This document shows positions 52,659-63,117 of a stretch of DNA of 64,000 bases, one piece after another. The notes under the pieces are model-generated. The model did no database searches and was not told the origin of the DNA. It saw nothing but the letters and a program-made list of their open reading frames with translations. The position numbers and the translations under genes were made by a program. Each line of letters opens with the position of its first letter. Within the stretch, counting starts at the first letter, position 1. The stretch comes from Aeromonas diversa CDC 2478-85 (GTDB lineage: Bacteria > Pseudomonadota > Gammaproteobacteria > Enterobacterales > Aeromonadaceae), in contig NZ_CDCE01000037.1 of assembly GCF_000819805.1 (NCBI RefSeq), forward strand, positions 248,001 through 312,000. The letters are read 5' to 3'.

Positions 52659-54005
52659 ATGACCAGTACCACCCGCCTTTCGGCCGAGCCGGCCTATGCC
52701 GGCCGCTCCCTGCCCGACACGGTCGGCTGGGTGCGCCAGGAGGGGCTCGCCCTGCAGCTCCCGACCGACCGGCTGGCCTTTCTCGTCGCCATCAAGACCC
52801 TCGCCGAAGAGGAGTCGGATCTCGGTGAGGCGGCCCTGCACGACGCGTTCGGCTATGTGAGCCAGGCCTTCGGTCAGATGGATGAAACCGCCAGCGCCCG
52901 CGCCAACAACGCCATCAACGATCTCATCCGTCAGCAGTTGCTGGCGCGCTTTACCACGGACCCGGTGGCGGGCGAGAGCCTCTATCGCCTGTCGCGCCTT
53001 GGCATCGCCATCGTCGACTTCTTCCTGGACCAGCGCCAGGTGGACTCGATCAAGCTCTCTATTTTGCTCGAGCACCTGGCCGCCGAGCTGGACAAGGCGC
53101 GCACCGCGGCGCTTGAGACCAACACCCGCGAGCAGTGGGATGCCGAGGTGCTGCCGCGCCTGACCTTCTCTCTGGAAGAGACCATGGAGCGCATCGATCT
53201 CACCCAGCGCGCCATGGACGAGCAGCAGAATAAGGTCAAGGAGGAGATCGCCGCCCTGCTGACCCAGGACTGGATGGATGCCATCCACAGCTGCGAGAAG
53301 CTGCTGCGCGAGACCGGCCAGACCCTGCGCGAGCTGCAAGACACCCTGGACGCCGCCGGCCACCGGCTGCAAGAAGGGCTGCTCAACATCCAGGAGGCGG
53401 CCCAGGGGCGCGACGATCTGTTCCACGTCGAGGAGCTGACCCACGCCCTGCAGGGGCGCCTGGACGTCATCACCAGCTGGGGCCAGCAGTGCATCGAGCT
53501 GTGGTCACGCTATGACCGCCACGTGCACAAGTTCATCCGCACCGCCATCGACATGGACAAGAACCGCGCCTTCAGCCAGCGGCTGCGCGAATCCATCCGC
53601 CAGTTTGAGCAGCACAACTGGCTGCTGCGCATCGCCGAGGAGCCGCGCCTGCTGGAGCTGCGTGACGAGACCATCGCCATCCACGACGAGGAGGTCACCG
53701 GTGAGGTGCCCGCCGAGCTGGAGTTCCAGGAAGTGGTCGACATCAGCGCCGAGCTGGCCGAGCGCATCGAGCGCCACCTGGTGCGCTACAAGGAGGTGGG
53801 GTTGCCCCTCGATCTGGCCGAGGTGCTGCGCGAATACCTGGATGACTTCCCGGCCCACGCCCACTTCGACGTGACCCGTCTGCTGGTGGATCAGGCGGTA
53901 CGCCTCGGTCACAGCAGCGACCTCACCCCCCATGCCCAGCCGAGCTGGAAACCCGTTAACCAACATGGATCCAAGGTTCAGGCCTATGTCATTGATCAAT
54001 ACTGA
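52659..54005 (+). CDS. mukF: Chromosome partition kleisin MukF
   Basis: MukF is the kleisin subunit of the MukBEF condensin. The 448-residue protein has an N-terminal winged-helix dimerisation domain ([20 protein letters not shown]), a helical middle that binds the MukB neck ([20 protein letters not shown]) and a C-terminal winged helix ([21 protein letters not shown]) that binds the MukB head. Length is as in E. coli (440). The mukE start lies 20 bases inside its end, which couples translation of the two. Confidence 0.97.
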   Translation: MTSTTRLSAEPAYAGRSLPDTVGWVRQEGLALQLPTDRLAFLVAIKTLAEEESDLGEAALHDAFGYVSQAFGQMDETASARANNAINDLIRQQLLARFTTDPVAGESLYRLSRLGIAIVDFFLDQRQVDSIKLSILLEHLAAELDKARTAALETNTREQWDAEVLPRLTFSLEETMERIDLTQRAMDEQQNKVKEEIAALLTQDWMDAIHSCEKLLRETGQTLRELQDTLDAAGHRLQEGLLNIQEAAQGRDDLFHVEELTHALQGRLDVITSWGQQCIELWSRYDRHVHKFIRTAIDMDKNRAFSQRLRESIRQFEQHNWLLRIAEEPRLLELRDETIAIHDEEVTGEVPAELEFQEVVDISAELAERIERHLVRYKEVGLPLDLAEVLREYLDDFPAHAHFDVTRLLVDQAVRLGHSSDLTPHAQPSWKPVNQHGSKVQAYVIDQY

Positions 54006-54705
54006 TTTCCCCTTACCGGTCCGGCTGGCCGAGGCGATCGCCAACCCCTTGTTTCCGCGCCTCGACACCGCCCTGCGATCCGGTCGCCACATCAGCGCCG
54101 ATGAGTTCGAGCAGCACAGCGTGCTGGTCGAGTACCACATGGAGTTCGAGCTCTTCTATGGTCGCTACCAGGTCGAGCTCATCAAGGCCCCCGAGGGCTT
54201 CTTCTACCTGCGTCCGCGCCCGAGCGCCGACATCGGCACCACAGTCCTCTCCGAGCTCGACATGCTGGTGGGCAAGGTGCTCTGTTACCTCTACTTGAGT
54301 CCCGAGCGGATCGCCTCGGAAGGGGTGTTTGCCATGGCCGAGCTGCAGGAGGAAATCCTGACCCTCTCCGACGAGAAGCAGCTGCTGCGCATGGTGAGCA
54401 GCCGCACCGGCGGCACCGATCTCGACAAGAAGAAGCTTTTGGAGAAGATCCGCACCTCCCTGCGCCGCCTGCGCCGCCTTGGCATGGTCACGGCCCTTGG
54501 CAACGGCGACAAGTTCAAGGTCAACGAGTCGGTGTTCCGCTTCGCCGCCGACGTGCGCAGCGACGAGGATCCGCGCGCCGTGCAGCTGCGCATGATCCAG
54601 GAGGGGGAGGCCATCTTCCACGACGACGAGCTGCCGAGCAGCGAGAGCCTCTTCGAGGATGTCGAGGCGGATCTCGATGAAGAACAACTGGATCTGGAGG
54701 TATAA
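53986..54705 (+). CDS. mukE: Chromosome partition protein MukE
   Basis: MukE is a two-winged-helix protein that binds MukF and controls MukB ATPase. The 239-residue product from ATG 53986 ([24 protein letters not shown]) contains [20 protein letters not shown] and [21 protein letters not shown], nearly as in E. coli MukE. The C-terminus is acidic. It overlaps mukF by 20 bases and is followed by mukB after three bases. Confidence 0.97.
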   Translation: MSLINTDFPLPVRLAEAIANPLFPRLDTALRSGRHISADEFEQHSVLVEYHMEFELFYGRYQVELIKAPEGFFYLRPRPSADIGTTVLSELDMLVGKVLCYLYLSPERIASEGVFAMAELQEEILTLSDEKQLLRMVSSRTGGTDLDKKKLLEKIRTSLRRLRRLGMVTALGNGDKFKVNESVFRFAADVRSDEDPRAVQLRMIQEGEAIFHDDELPSSESLFEDVEADLDEEQLDLEV

Positions 54706-54708
54706 ACG

Positions 54709-57700
54709 GTGCGTGGTAAGTTCAAATCCCTGACCATGGTCAACTGGAACGGCTTCTTCGCCCGGACCTTCGATCTCGACCAGCTGGTCACCACCCTCTC
54801 CGGCGGTAACGGGGCGGGTAAGTCCACCACCATGGCGGCCTTCATCACGGCCCTCATCCCGGACCAGACTCTGCTTCACTTCCGTAACACCACCGAGGCG
54901 GGCTCCAGCAGCGCCTCTCGCGACAAGGGGCTCTACGGCAAGTTGCAGCGCGGCCATTGCTATTCGCTGCTGGAGGTGATGAACAGCCGCGAGCAGCGCA
55001 TCTGGGTCGGCGTGCACCTGGAGCAGGTGGCCAACCGGGACAACAAGGTCAACATCACCCCGTTCGCCCTGGTGGACGTACCGGATGGCCTGGCCCCGAC
55101 CGATCTGCTGCTGGAAAAGCTCGACGACGGCAAGGGCCGGGTGCGCGCGTTTGCCGATCTGAAGGCGGCGGCGGTGCAGCTGGGCTCGCTCAAGGTGGCC
55201 AAGTTCAATTCGGTGACCGACTACCACAACTTCATGTTCGAGTTCGGCATCACCCCGAAGAAGCTGCGCGATCAGAAGGATCGCAGCAAGTTCTATCGCC
55301 TGATCGAGGCCTCCCTCTACGGCGGCATCTCGTCGTCGATCAGCCGATCCTTGCGCGAATACCTGCTGCCGGAGAACTCCGGTGTGCGCAAGGCGTTCCA
55401 GGACATGGAGGCGGCCATCTACGAGAACCGCCGCACCCTGGAGGCGATCAAGGAGACCCAGGGTCAGCGGGATCTGTTCAAGAACCTCATCACCGAGACC
55501 ACCCACTACGTGGCCGCCGACTATGTGCGCAACGCCGCCGAGAAGGCCCGTCTCTCCGAGCTGGCCCTCAAGGCGAGAGCCGAGCTCTCGGACAAGCGCC
55601 GCCTGCTGGCCGAAGAGAAGCAGCGTGCCATCTATCTGGCCGACGAGGTAGAGCAGCTCACCAACCGCGAGAAGCTCCTGACCGACGAGCTCGAGACCGC
55701 CGCCGAGCACCTGGGCAAGGTGATGGCCGCCGTGGCGCTCAAGAAGAAGATTGAACTCTACCGCGCCGATCTGCAGGAGCTGGTCGACAAGCTGGAGCAG
55801 CAGAGCGCCGTGGTCGAGGAGATTCAGGCCCGCTTGCTCGACGCCGAAGAGCGCCGCGAGCGCGCCCTGGCCGAGGTGGACAGCCTCAAGACCCAGTTGG
55901 CGGACTACCAGCAGGCGCTGGACATCCAGCAGACCCGCGCCATCCAGTACCGCCAGGCGGTGCAGGCGATGGAGACCGCCCGTGAGCAATGCGAGCTGGC
56001 CGATCTCGACGCCGGCAACGCCCATCAGCAGCTGGCCGCCCTGCGCGAGCGCGAGAGCCAGCTCACCCGCGCCGTGCTCGATGCCGAGCAGCAGCTGGCC
56101 CTGGCCAAGACGGCCGCCAGCGACTACGAGCAGGCCATGACCCTGCTTCTGAGCGTGGCGCCGCAGACCCAACGGGGCGATGCCTACACCGTGGCCCAGC
56201 AGCTTGGCCGTCGCCTCATCGAGGAGCGTGCCCTGCTGGCGCAAGGGGAGGGGCTGCGCGCCGCGCTCGTCCGCCTCGAGAAAGAAGTGGCCGGCGCCGA
56301 GCAGCTCGGCAAGCTGGTGGCCCAGCTCGCCGAGAGCGGCGCCCGGGTGGAGGATGGCGACGAGCTGGATCTGCTGCTCGAGGGGCTGCGTACCCGCCGT
56401 GAGGAGCTCGACGAAGAGGCCGAGGGGATCGCCCAGCGCCGCTCCGAGCGCCGTCATCAGAGCGAGCAGCTCGAGCGCGACATCAAGGCCCTCACCGCCC
56501 TGGCCCCCCGCTGGCTGCAGGCGAGCGACAAGCTCGAGCAGTTGCGCGAGCAGAGCGGCCTGCCTCTTGCCACCGCCGAGGAGATCTCTCTTGGCATGAG
56601 CCAGGTGCTGGCGGACGAGCGCCGCTTCGAGCAGGAGAGCCGCGACATCCAGGGCCGCAAGCAGGCCATCGAGCTGCAGGTCAAAAACCTGCAGCTGGGT
56701 GCCGGTGAGGCGGATTCGCGCCTGTCGCGCATCGCCGAGCAGGTGGGGGGCGTGCTGCTCTCCGACGTCTACGACGACATCTCCATCGACGACGCGCCCT
56801 ACTACTCCGCCCTCTATGGCCCGGCCCGCTGCGCCCTGGTGGTGCTGGATCTGGATGGCGCCATCGAACGCCTCAAGGCCCTCGACGACTGCCCCGAGGA
56901 CATCTACCTCATCCAGGGCAATCCCGACTCGTTCGATGAGGATCTGGTCGAGGCCGACGAGCTCGGCAACGCCGTGCTGGTGCGCACCAGCAAGCGCCAG
57001 GTGCGCTATTCCCGCTACCCTGAGCTGCCGCTGTTTGGCCGCGCGGCGCGGGAGAAACGCATCGAGCAACTGGAGGTCGAGCGCGATGCCCTGGTCGAGG
57101 CCTACGCCAAGGCGGCCTTCGAGCAGCAAAAATTCCACCGTCTCTATCAGCACTTCAGCGACTTCGTCGGCACGCACCTCGGCATCGCCTTCCAGGCGGA
57201 TCCGGAGCTCGAGATCGAGCAAAAGCAAGCCGCCCTGCGCCAGCTGCAAGGGGTGGTGGGGGAGAGCGAGCGCGAGCTGCAATCCCTCAAGGGGGCTCAG
57301 GCCCAGGTGGCCCGCCAGCTGCAACTGGCCCAGGCCATGCTGCCGCTGGCCCACCTGTTCGGCGAACCGGTGGGTGAGCAGCTCGAGGAGGCGCGCGCCC
57401 AGGTGGCCCGCCTCGACGCGGCCCGCGACTTTGTGGCCCGCCACGGGGTCACCCTGGAAAAACTCGAGGCCATGAATCAGGCCCTGCGCCAGGATCCCCA
57501 GGGGCTCGCCGAGCTGCAGGCCACCTTCGATCGGGAGCACGGGGCGCTCTCCGAGCAGAAACGCCGCTGCTACCTGCTCGATCAGGTGGTGGCCCGTCTG
57601 CCGCACCTGGCCTATCAGGATGCCCAGGACCTGCTTGGCAAGGCCTCCGAGATGAGCGAGCACCTCAAGGCCAAGCTTAAGGCCGCCGAGGTGGACGCCC

Positions 57701-59136
57701 GCGCCGCCGGTGAGCAGCACAAGCAAATCAGTGCCCAGCACACCGAGGCGATGCAGGTACGCACGGCGCTCAACTCCAGCGTCGAAGCCAAGGCCGAGAC
57801 CCTGCGCGAGTTCGAGCAGGAGCTCGGTGCCATGGGGTTGACCCTGTCGGACGACATGGAAGAGAAGGCCCGTGGCCACAAGAAGGAGATCGAGGAGCTG
57901 CTCATTCGCACCCGCTCCCGTCGTACCAGCGCCGAGGCCCAGCTGCAGGTGACCAAGCGCGAGATCGAATCCCTCGGCGGTCGCCTCAAGGTGGAGGGTA
58001 AGGACTACTTCGGCGCTCGCAAGGCCCTGGTCGGCCACAAGGCGAGCTGGTCGCGCGTGGTGCGCCTGGCCCGCGAGACCGACGTGGAGAAGCGCCTCAA
58101 TCGCCGCGAGCTGGCCTATCTCGATGCCGACGACCTGCGCTCCATGTCGGACAAGGCCCTCGGCGCCCTGCGGGTGGCGGTGGCGCACGACGAGGACTTG
58201 CGCGACGCCCTGCGCCGTTCCGAGGGTAACCGCAGCACCGAGCAGAAGGTCGCCTTCTACGTGCAGGTCTACCGCTATCTCAAGGATCGCATCCGCAACG
58301 ACATCATCCGCTCGGACGATCCGGTGGAGGCCATCGAGGAGATGGAGATCGAGCTGGCGCGCTTGGCCGACGAGCTCAAGCAGCGGGAGAATCATCTGTC
58401 GCTCTCCTCCCACGAGGTGGCGGCCAAGATCACCAACATCATCCGCCGCGAGCAGAACCGCATCCGGGTGCTCAACCAGGGTCTGCAGAACATCGCCTTC
58501 GGTCTGGTGCGCGGGGTGCGCCTCAACGTCAACGTGCGCGAGGCCCACACCCGGCTGCTGACGGCACTCGCCGATCAGAGCGCCATGCACAACGATCTGT
58601 TCGCCGACAAGGAGCTCACCTTCTCCGAGGCGATGGCCAAGCTGTTCCAGCGTCTCAACCCGCAGGTGGAGCAAGGAGAGCGCAACTACCAGGTGATGGG
58701 GGACGTGCTGCTCGATTACCGCAACTACCTGGAGCTGGAGATCGAGGTGCTGCGCGGCGCCGATGGCTGGCTGCGCGCCGAGAGCGGCGCCCTCTCCACC
58801 GGCGAGGCGATTGGGACCGGTCAGGCCATTCTGCTGATGGTGCTCATCAGTTGGGAGGAGGAGTCCCGCCGCCTGCGTGCCAAGGACATCGCTCCCTGTC
58901 GCCTCCTGTTCCTCGACGAGGCGGCGCGCCTGGATGCCAAGTCCATCGCCACCCTGTTCGAGCTGTGCGAGCGCCAGGACATGCAGCTGCTGATTGCGGC
59001 GCCGGAGAACATCAGCCCCGAGAAGGGCACCACCTACAAGCTCATCCGCAAGGTGCAGGGCAAGCACGAACACGTGCACGTGGTGGGGCTGCGCGGGTTT
59101 GGTTTCACCGACGAGGCCGCCAGGCTCAGCGCCTGA
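54709..59136 (+). CDS. mukB: Chromosome partition ATPase MukB
   Basis: MukB is the SMC-like ATPase that loops and condenses DNA and interacts with topoisomerase IV. The 1475-residue protein begins with GTG and has the N-terminal head with Walker A SGGNGAGKSTTMAAF near residue 30. Long coiled-coil arms (dense Glu/Ala/Leu/Arg) lie on either side of a hinge at roughly residues 670-770. The C-terminal head carries the signature LSTGEAIGTGQ and Walker B CRLLFLDEAARLD. The GC-rich coding sequence leaves a long open frame on the opposite strand that is an artefact. Confidence 0.98.
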   Translation: MRGKFKSLTMVNWNGFFARTFDLDQLVTTLSGGNGAGKSTTMAAFITALIPDQTLLHFRNTTEAGSSSASRDKGLYGKLQRGHCYSLLEVMNSREQRIWVGVHLEQVANRDNKVNITPFALVDVPDGLAPTDLLLEKLDDGKGRVRAFADLKAAAVQLGSLKVAKFNSVTDYHNFMFEFGITPKKLRDQKDRSKFYRLIEASLYGGISSSISRSLREYLLPENSGVRKAFQDMEAAIYENRRTLEAIKETQGQRDLFKNLITETTHYVAADYVRNAAEKARLSELALKARAELSDKRRLLAEEKQRAIYLADEVEQLTNREKLLTDELETAAEHLGKVMAAVALKKKIELYRADLQELVDKLEQQSAVVEEIQARLLDAEERRERALAEVDSLKTQLADYQQALDIQQTRAIQYRQAVQAMETAREQCELADLDAGNAHQQLAALRERESQLTRAVLDAEQQLALAKTAASDYEQAMTLLLSVAPQTQRGDAYTVAQQLGRRLIEERALLAQGEGLRAALVRLEKEVAGAEQLGKLVAQLAESGARVEDGDELDLLLEGLRTRREELDEEAEGIAQRRSERRHQSEQLERDIKALTALAPRWLQASDKLEQLREQSGLPLATAEEISLGMSQVLADERRFEQESRDIQGRKQAIELQVKNLQLGAGEADSRLSRIAEQVGGVLLSDVYDDISIDDAPYYSALYGPARCALVVLDLDGAIERLKALDDCPEDIYLIQGNPDSFDEDLVEADELGNAVLVRTSKRQVRYSRYPELPLFGRAAREKRIEQLEVERDALVEAYAKAAFEQQKFHRLYQHFSDFVGTHLGIAFQADPELEIEQKQAALRQLQGVVGESERELQSLKGAQAQVARQLQLAQAMLPLAHLFGEPVGEQLEEARAQVARLDAARDFVARHGVTLEKLEAMNQALRQDPQGLAELQATFDREHGALSEQKRRCYLLDQVVARLPHLAYQDAQDLLGKASEMSEHLKAKLKAAEVDARAAGEQHKQISAQHTEAMQVRTALNSSVEAKAETLREFEQELGAMGLTLSDDMEEKARGHKKEIEELLIRTRSRRTSAEAQLQVTKREIESLGGRLKVEGKDYFGARKALVGHKASWSRVVRLARETDVEKRLNRRELAYLDADDLRSMSDKALGALRVAVAHDEDLRDALRRSEGNRSTEQKVAFYVQVYRYLKDRIRNDIIRSDDPVEAIEEMEIELARLADELKQRENHLSLSSHEVAAKITNIIRREQNRIRVLNQGLQNIAFGLVRGVRLNVNVREAHTRLLTALADQSAMHNDLFADKELTFSEAMAKLFQRLNPQVEQGERNYQVMGDVLLDYRNYLELEIEVLRGADGWLRAESGALSTGEAIGTGQAILLMVLISWEEESRRLRAKDIAPCRLLFLDEAARLDAKSIATLFELCERQDMQLLIAAPENISPEKGTTYKLIRKVQGKHEHVHVVGLRGFGFTDEAARLSA

Positions 59137-59149
59137 CGAGAAGTGAAAT

Positions 59150-59177
59150 GATGCGGGGGGCCTTGGCCTCCCGCATC
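59150..59177 (+). terminator. Terminator-like hairpin after mukB
   Basis: GATGCGGG and CCCGCATC flank an inner GGCC-containing loop, 14 bases after the mukB stop, followed by GTTTGT. Weak but well placed. Confidence 0.6.
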
Positions 59178-59209
59178 GTTTGTATCGGCCACGAGAGAGG
59201 GAGTCGGGG

Positions 59210-59599
59210 ATGAAGAGGGTGAGCATGGGGCTGCTGCTTGGCGCGTGCGTTTTGCTGGCGGCCTGTAGCAGCCGCTACGATGAGGCCCACGGCGGCAGCT
59301 GGCGCGGTTACAGCGAGACCGGGCTGGCGTCGTATTATGCCGATCGCTACCACAATCGGCGCACCGCCAGCGGCGAGCCCTATCGCAAGGATCGCAGCAC
59401 GGCGGCGCACCAAGTGTTGCCCTTCGGCAGCCGGGTGAAGGTGACGAATCTGGCCAACGGCAAGAGCGTGGTGGTGCGCATCAACGATCGCGGGACCTTC
59501 CCCGAGGGGCGCGTCATCGATCTCTCCCGCTCGGCCTTCGCCGCCATCGCCAATCCGGCGCAGGGGCTAATCCGGGTGCGCATTGAGGTGATCGAGTAG
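59210..59599 (+). CDS. RlpA-like septal ring lipoprotein (DPBB domain)
   Basis: A 129-residue lipoprotein with lipobox LLAAC (Cys19). The double-psi beta-barrel domain covers most of the protein: GLASYYADRYHNRRTASGE, VLPFGSRVKVTNLANG and VVRINDRGTFPEGRVIDLS are diagnostic for RlpA-type proteins, some of which are lytic transglycosylases acting on denuded glycan strands. The C-terminal SPOR domain of true RlpA is absent, so septal targeting is doubtful. ATG 59210 is preferred because the signal peptide starts there. Confidence 0.9.
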   Translation: MKRVSMGLLLGACVLLAACSSRYDEAHGGSWRGYSETGLASYYADRYHNRRTASGEPYRKDRSTAAHQVLPFGSRVKVTNLANGKSVVVRINDRGTFPEGRVIDLSRSAFAAIANPAQGLIRVRIEVIE

Positions 59600-59638
59600 G
59601 GCCGTCAGGTCTCTCAGGCCTGGGGTTTTAGCAATGAA

Positions 59639-59660
59639 ATGGGAGGCCTGCGCCTCCCAT
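59639..59660. terminator. Hairpin between RlpA-like and entericidin-like genes
   Basis: ATGGGAGGC and GCCTCCCAT form a nine-base stem with a four-base loop. The flanking TTTCATT on the minus strand suggests it serves the small lipoprotein gene. Confidence 0.7.
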
Positions 59661-59676
59661 CGTGTTTCTGCTCCCG

Positions 59677-59799
59677 TCACTGGGTGCTGCGTTTTATGGT
59701 CTCACCGGCTTTCTCGATATCCTGACCGATACCGTGCACCGTATTGCAACCGGCGAGGGCCAGCAGTAGCAAGAGCAGACCGGCACTGAGTACTCTCAT
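59677..59799 (-). CDS. Entericidin EcnA/EcnB family lipopeptide
   Basis: A 40-residue product from the ATG at 59799, with AGGAGG five bases upstream. The sequence MRVLSAGLLLLLLALAGCN is a lipoprotein signal with Cys18, followed by VHGIGQDIEKAGETIKR, which matches the conserved GxGxDIxxxGxxI core of entericidins. E. coli EcnA and EcnB are a small lipoprotein pair with toxin/antidote behaviour in stationary phase; only one such gene is present here, so a pair is not supported. Likely an outer-membrane lipoprotein of envelope-stress type. Confidence 0.88.
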   Translation of the reverse strand: MRVLSAGLLLLLLALAGCNTVHGIGQDIEKAGETIKRSTQ

Positions 59800-59855
59800 C
59801 TCTTCCTCCTTCTCGTTGGCATCTGGGCTTATGAGAAAGCGTGGCATCTTTTCAA

Positions 59856-61862
59856 TCAGGCGCTAAGCCGAAAGCGACTGACCAGCTCCTGCTGGCGCTC
59901 GGCCAGCCGATCGAGCTGCTGACTGGTGCCGGCGACCTGATCGATGCCGCGATAGTTGAGATCCGAGATGTCCGAGATGTGATTGAGGTTGGTCGCTATC
60001 TCGGCGCTGGTGGCCTGCTGCTGCTCGGCGGCGGCCGCTATCTGGCTCGCCATGTCGTTGATCTGGGTGACGATCCCCTGGATCTCCTCCATGGCGCCGT
60101 TGGCATCGGAGCTCTGTTGCACGCTCGCCTCCATCTCGCCGGAGCACTCCTCCATCTCCTTGACGGCGCGGGAGACCGCCTGTTGCAGCCCCTCTATCAT
60201 GGCGTTGATCTCGCTGGTGGAGTCGCTGGTGCGCGAGGCCAGGTTGCGCACCTCGTCGGCCACCACGGCGAAGCCGCGACCCTGCTCGCCGGCCCGGGCC
60301 GCCTCGATGGCGGCGTTGAGGGCCAGCAGGTTGGTCTGCTCGGCGATGCCGCGGATCACCTCGAGGATGTTGCCTATCTTGCTGCTCATGGTGTTCACCT
60401 CGGCGATCACCTGGCCCGCGTGCTGCAGCTTCTGGGCCAGCTGATGGGTGGTGGAGATGTTGCCGGCCATCACCTTGCGCCCGACGCGTGAGGCGCGCTC
60501 GACCTCCTGCACCTGCTCCAGGCTCTGGTGGGCGGCCTGGGCCACCTCGCGCACCGAGGCCTCCATCTGGGTCATGGCGGTGGCCACAGAGGCGGTTTCG
60601 GCGCGTTGGCGCTCGAGCTCACCGCGTACCTTCTCGGCGGTGTGGCGGTTGCTGTGGGCGGTGGCGGTGAGCTGGGTCGCCGCACCGGCCAGTTGGCCCA
60701 GCACGTCGCCCATCTGGGTGATGAGCAGGTTCACCTGGCGGGCCAGTTGGCCAAATTCGTTCTGGCTCTGGAAGCGGACCCGGGCCGTCATCTCCCCTTG
60801 GGTGACGGCGCCCAAGACGCTCAGCAGCTCTTGAAGCGGGCGGCGAATGGCCTTGCCAAGGCCCCAGGCGACCAGCAGGGCCAGCACGATGGCGGCGGCG
60901 ATGGCCATGCCCTGGGTGAGGCGGCTCTGGCTGAGCACGCCATCGGCGGCGGCGATGCTCTGATCCATGATCTGGCGGCTCTCCTGATCGACGCTGGCCA
61001 GGGTCTGCTGGATGGCGACGACCTGTTCGCCGGCGGCGCTGCGCTGCGCCTGCATGTCAGACTGCTCGCGCATCAGGGCGAGGTATTGCACCAGCACCCC
61101 CTCGTCGGCCGTGGTGTCACGCACGAAGGCGCGCACCTGGTGACCCAGATCGTTATCGAAGTTGGGCAGCTCGTTTTCCAGATCCTTGACCGTGGCGTTG
61201 AACCCCTGGATCTGCATCTTGTTGCGTTTGAGGGCGGCCTCAATGCTCGCGGTCGCGCTCTGGTTGAGGGCATCCATGGTGGAGAGTTCGATGGTCGAGA
61301 GCTGGGTGGTGAGCTTCTCGGCGAGCATCTTAATGAAGCTGTCATCGATAGTGATCATCATGTCGGCCAGGTTCTTCTTGAACTGAGGCAGGGTCACCTG
61401 AAACTGACCCTTGGCCCGGTTCACCTTGGTCAACCGCTCCAGCATGCTGCGCCGGGTGGCGGGCAACGGCGCGGTCTGATCCAGGTATTGGCCAACCTGG
61501 CTGGAGAGGGTCGCCAACGACGAGCTCAACTGGGTGTGGCTGGCCGCCGCCTGTTTGAGTTCGGCCAGGGCAGCCCGGGTCGCTTCGCGCTCAGTGGTGA
61601 GGTGCTTGACCTCTTCATCGAGCACCTTGAGATCCGATTCGGAAAGGGTGTCGCTGAGCCAGCGATGGGTCTCTAGCAGTACGATTTGGGTGCGAGCGCT
61701 GGCCTGCACCAGGGGCATGGACTGATCCGTGACCCGGGTCAAGGCCCCCTTGAGCTGCCCCTGACTGAAGAAGGTGAGCGACGAGGCGCCGACCATCACG
61801 AGGATCAGGATGGCAAATCCCAGATAGACTCGCTGCAAGATTGAAAGGTTGTGTACGTTCAT
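59856..61862 (-). CDS. Methyl-accepting chemotaxis protein
   Basis: A 668-residue transmembrane receptor. Membrane helix 1 is at about residues 11-31, followed by a periplasmic, mostly helical domain of about 285 residues. Helix 2 is near 318-337 ([20 protein letters not shown]), then a HAMP domain ([21 protein letters not shown]), and a long coiled-coil signalling domain ending with the hairpin tip [20 protein letters not shown] and [16 protein letters not shown]. The ligand is not predictable. No C-terminal CheR-binding pentapeptide is evident (ending FRLSA). It is divergent from hinT. Confidence 0.96.
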   Translation of the reverse strand: MNVHNLSILQRVYLGFAILILVMVGASSLTFFSQGQLKGALTRVTDQSMPLVQASARTQIVLLETHRWLSDTLSESDLKVLDEEVKHLTTEREATRAALAELKQAAASHTQLSSSLATLSSQVGQYLDQTAPLPATRRSMLERLTKVNRAKGQFQVTLPQFKKNLADMMITIDDSFIKMLAEKLTTQLSTIELSTMDALNQSATASIEAALKRNKMQIQGFNATVKDLENELPNFDNDLGHQVRAFVRDTTADEGVLVQYLALMREQSDMQAQRSAAGEQVVAIQQTLASVDQESRQIMDQSIAAADGVLSQSRLTQGMAIAAAIVLALLVAWGLGKAIRRPLQELLSVLGAVTQGEMTARVRFQSQNEFGQLARQVNLLITQMGDVLGQLAGAATQLTATAHSNRHTAEKVRGELERQRAETASVATAMTQMEASVREVAQAAHQSLEQVQEVERASRVGRKVMAGNISTTHQLAQKLQHAGQVIAEVNTMSSKIGNILEVIRGIAEQTNLLALNAAIEAARAGEQGRGFAVVADEVRNLASRTSDSTSEINAMIEGLQQAVSRAVKEMEECSGEMEASVQQSSDANGAMEEIQGIVTQINDMASQIAAAAEQQQATSAEIATNLNHISDISDLNYRGIDQVAGTSQQLDRLAERQQELVSRFRLSA

Positions 61863-62056
61863 TATTGTGTTGTCCCGCTGTCACTGTGTTCCTGTCGATG
61901 CGACTATCGGCATTTTTAACAGTAAATCGAGCAGAAGTGGCAAGGCACGTAGCAGAAAAGGGGGCCAGCTCACACTTGCCCGAAAAGGTGGCGCCACAAG
62001 GCACTTTCCTTTACCCTCACTCCACTGCCAACCCTTTGTTTTCAAGGAGTCTATCC

Positions 62057-62407
62057 ATGGCTGAGGAAACCATTTTCAGCAAGATCATCCGCAAGGAAAT
62101 CCCGGCCCAGATCCTCTATCAGGACGATCTGGTCACCGCGTTTCGCGATATCAGCCCCAAGGCACCGACCCATATTCTGCTCGTCCCCAATGTGTTGATC
62201 CCGACCGTTAACGATGTCGAGCCCGAGCATGAGGCCGCCCTCGGTCGTCTCTTCACCGTCGCCCGCAAGCTGGCCGCCGAGGCAGGTATTGCCGAGGATG
62301 GCTATCGCCTGGTCATGAACTGCAACCGTCACGGCGGACAAGAGGTCTATCACATCCATATGCATCTGCTGGGCGGCAAGCACCTGGGTGCCCTGGTGAG
62401 CTGCTAA
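62057..62407 (+). CDS. hinT: HIT-family purine nucleoside phosphoramidase HinT
   Basis: A 116-residue histidine triad protein that hydrolyses AMP-lysine and other phosphoramidates. The motif HIHMHLLGG with the HxHxH triad lies near the C-terminus, and the start [21 protein letters not shown] is typical of HinT. ATG 62057 follows AAGGAG; the earlier in-frame extension is not supported. It is 122 bases from lpoB; E. coli has hinT-ycfL-lpoB-thiK-nagZ, and ycfL is missing here. Confidence 0.95.
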   Translation: MAEETIFSKIIRKEIPAQILYQDDLVTAFRDISPKAPTHILLVPNVLIPTVNDVEPEHEAALGRLFTVARKLAAEAGIAEDGYRLVMNCNRHGGQEVYHIHMHLLGGKHLGALVSC

Positions 62408-62529
62408 GGCAGCTCCTGTCGTCCGGGTGCCGGTGTGGCATCGATCTTCTGCCGGGGTTTGCCCTAGCATTAGCGTTCATGGCGGGGCAGTGGCTCCGCC
62501 ATCTGTCTTTTGTTGAGAGAGTAAACAAG

Positions 62530-63117
62530 ATGAAGATGCGTCTCCTGATGCTGGCCACGGCCCTCCTGCTGGGGGGCTGTAGCGTTAATCCCTACAACTG
62601 GCCCGGCAGCGAGAGCCCGGCGCCGGTCAAGCCGGCAAAGCCGACCCCACCGCCCGTGGTGAAACCCGCCAAGCCGCAGCAGCCCGAGTCGGTCAAGCCG
62701 TCGCAGAGCACGGCCACCCTGGCCCAGGCCATGGCCGACAGCTTCGTGCAGGCCCCCGAGGTGCGTCAGCTGGCGCCTTCCGCCCCCGTCTTGCTGCTGA
62801 CCCCCCCGCAGAACGGCACCGGTGAGCCGGTCGATACCCGACTCATGGCCGATATCATGAGAAAGCGCATCGCGGCCCAGGCCGGCTTTCGTTTCGTCGA
62901 CTCGGGCCAGGTGGCCGCCATTACTAGCCAGCTCGAGTATCAGCAGGGGGGGATGAATCCGGCCTCTCTGGTGCGTCTGGGCCGTCAGAGTGGCGCCGGG
63001 CTCATGCTCTACGGGGATCTGGCCAGGGAAGGGGGGCGTTATCGCCTCTCCATGAGCCTGATGGACCTGCGAAGCGGGGAGCTGCTCTGGAATGGCAGTC
63101 GTGCCGCCGGCCGCTGA
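62530..63117 (+). CDS. lpoB: Penicillin-binding protein activator LpoB
   Basis: LpoB is an outer-membrane lipoprotein that crosses the periplasm and activates PBP1B. The 195-residue product has a lipobox ending at Cys17 (LLLGGC) and a Pro/Lys-rich linker (KPAKPTPPPVVKPAKP) about residues 31-55 that would span the periplasm. The folded domain follows, with PPQNGTGEPVDTRLMADIMR and LMLYGDLAREGGRYRLSMSLMDLRSG. MKM start at 62530 is preferred. The 3' end overlaps thiK by 26 bases. Confidence 0.9.
   Translation: MKMRLLMLATALLLGGCSVNPYNWPGSESPAPVKPAKPTPPPVVKPAKPQQPESVKPSQSTATLAQAMADSFVQAPEVRQLAPSAPVLLLTPPQNGTGEPVDTRLMADIMRKRIAAQAGFRFVDSGQVAAITSQLEYQQGGMNPASLVRLGRQSGAGLMLYGDLAREGGRYRLSMSLMDLRSGELLWNGSRAAGR

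Noticed and set aside
54013-59226. 1737-codon open frame on the minus strand opposite mukE and mukB
   Set aside because: It is the antisense shadow of a GC-rich coiled-coil gene; composition is low-complexity His/Leu/Gly-rich, and no ribosome-binding site or known motif is present.
61841-62056. N-terminal extension of HinT by 72 residues
   Set aside because: The extension overlaps the divergent chemotaxis receptor start and lacks family similarity; the ATG at 62057 has a perfect ribosome-binding site.
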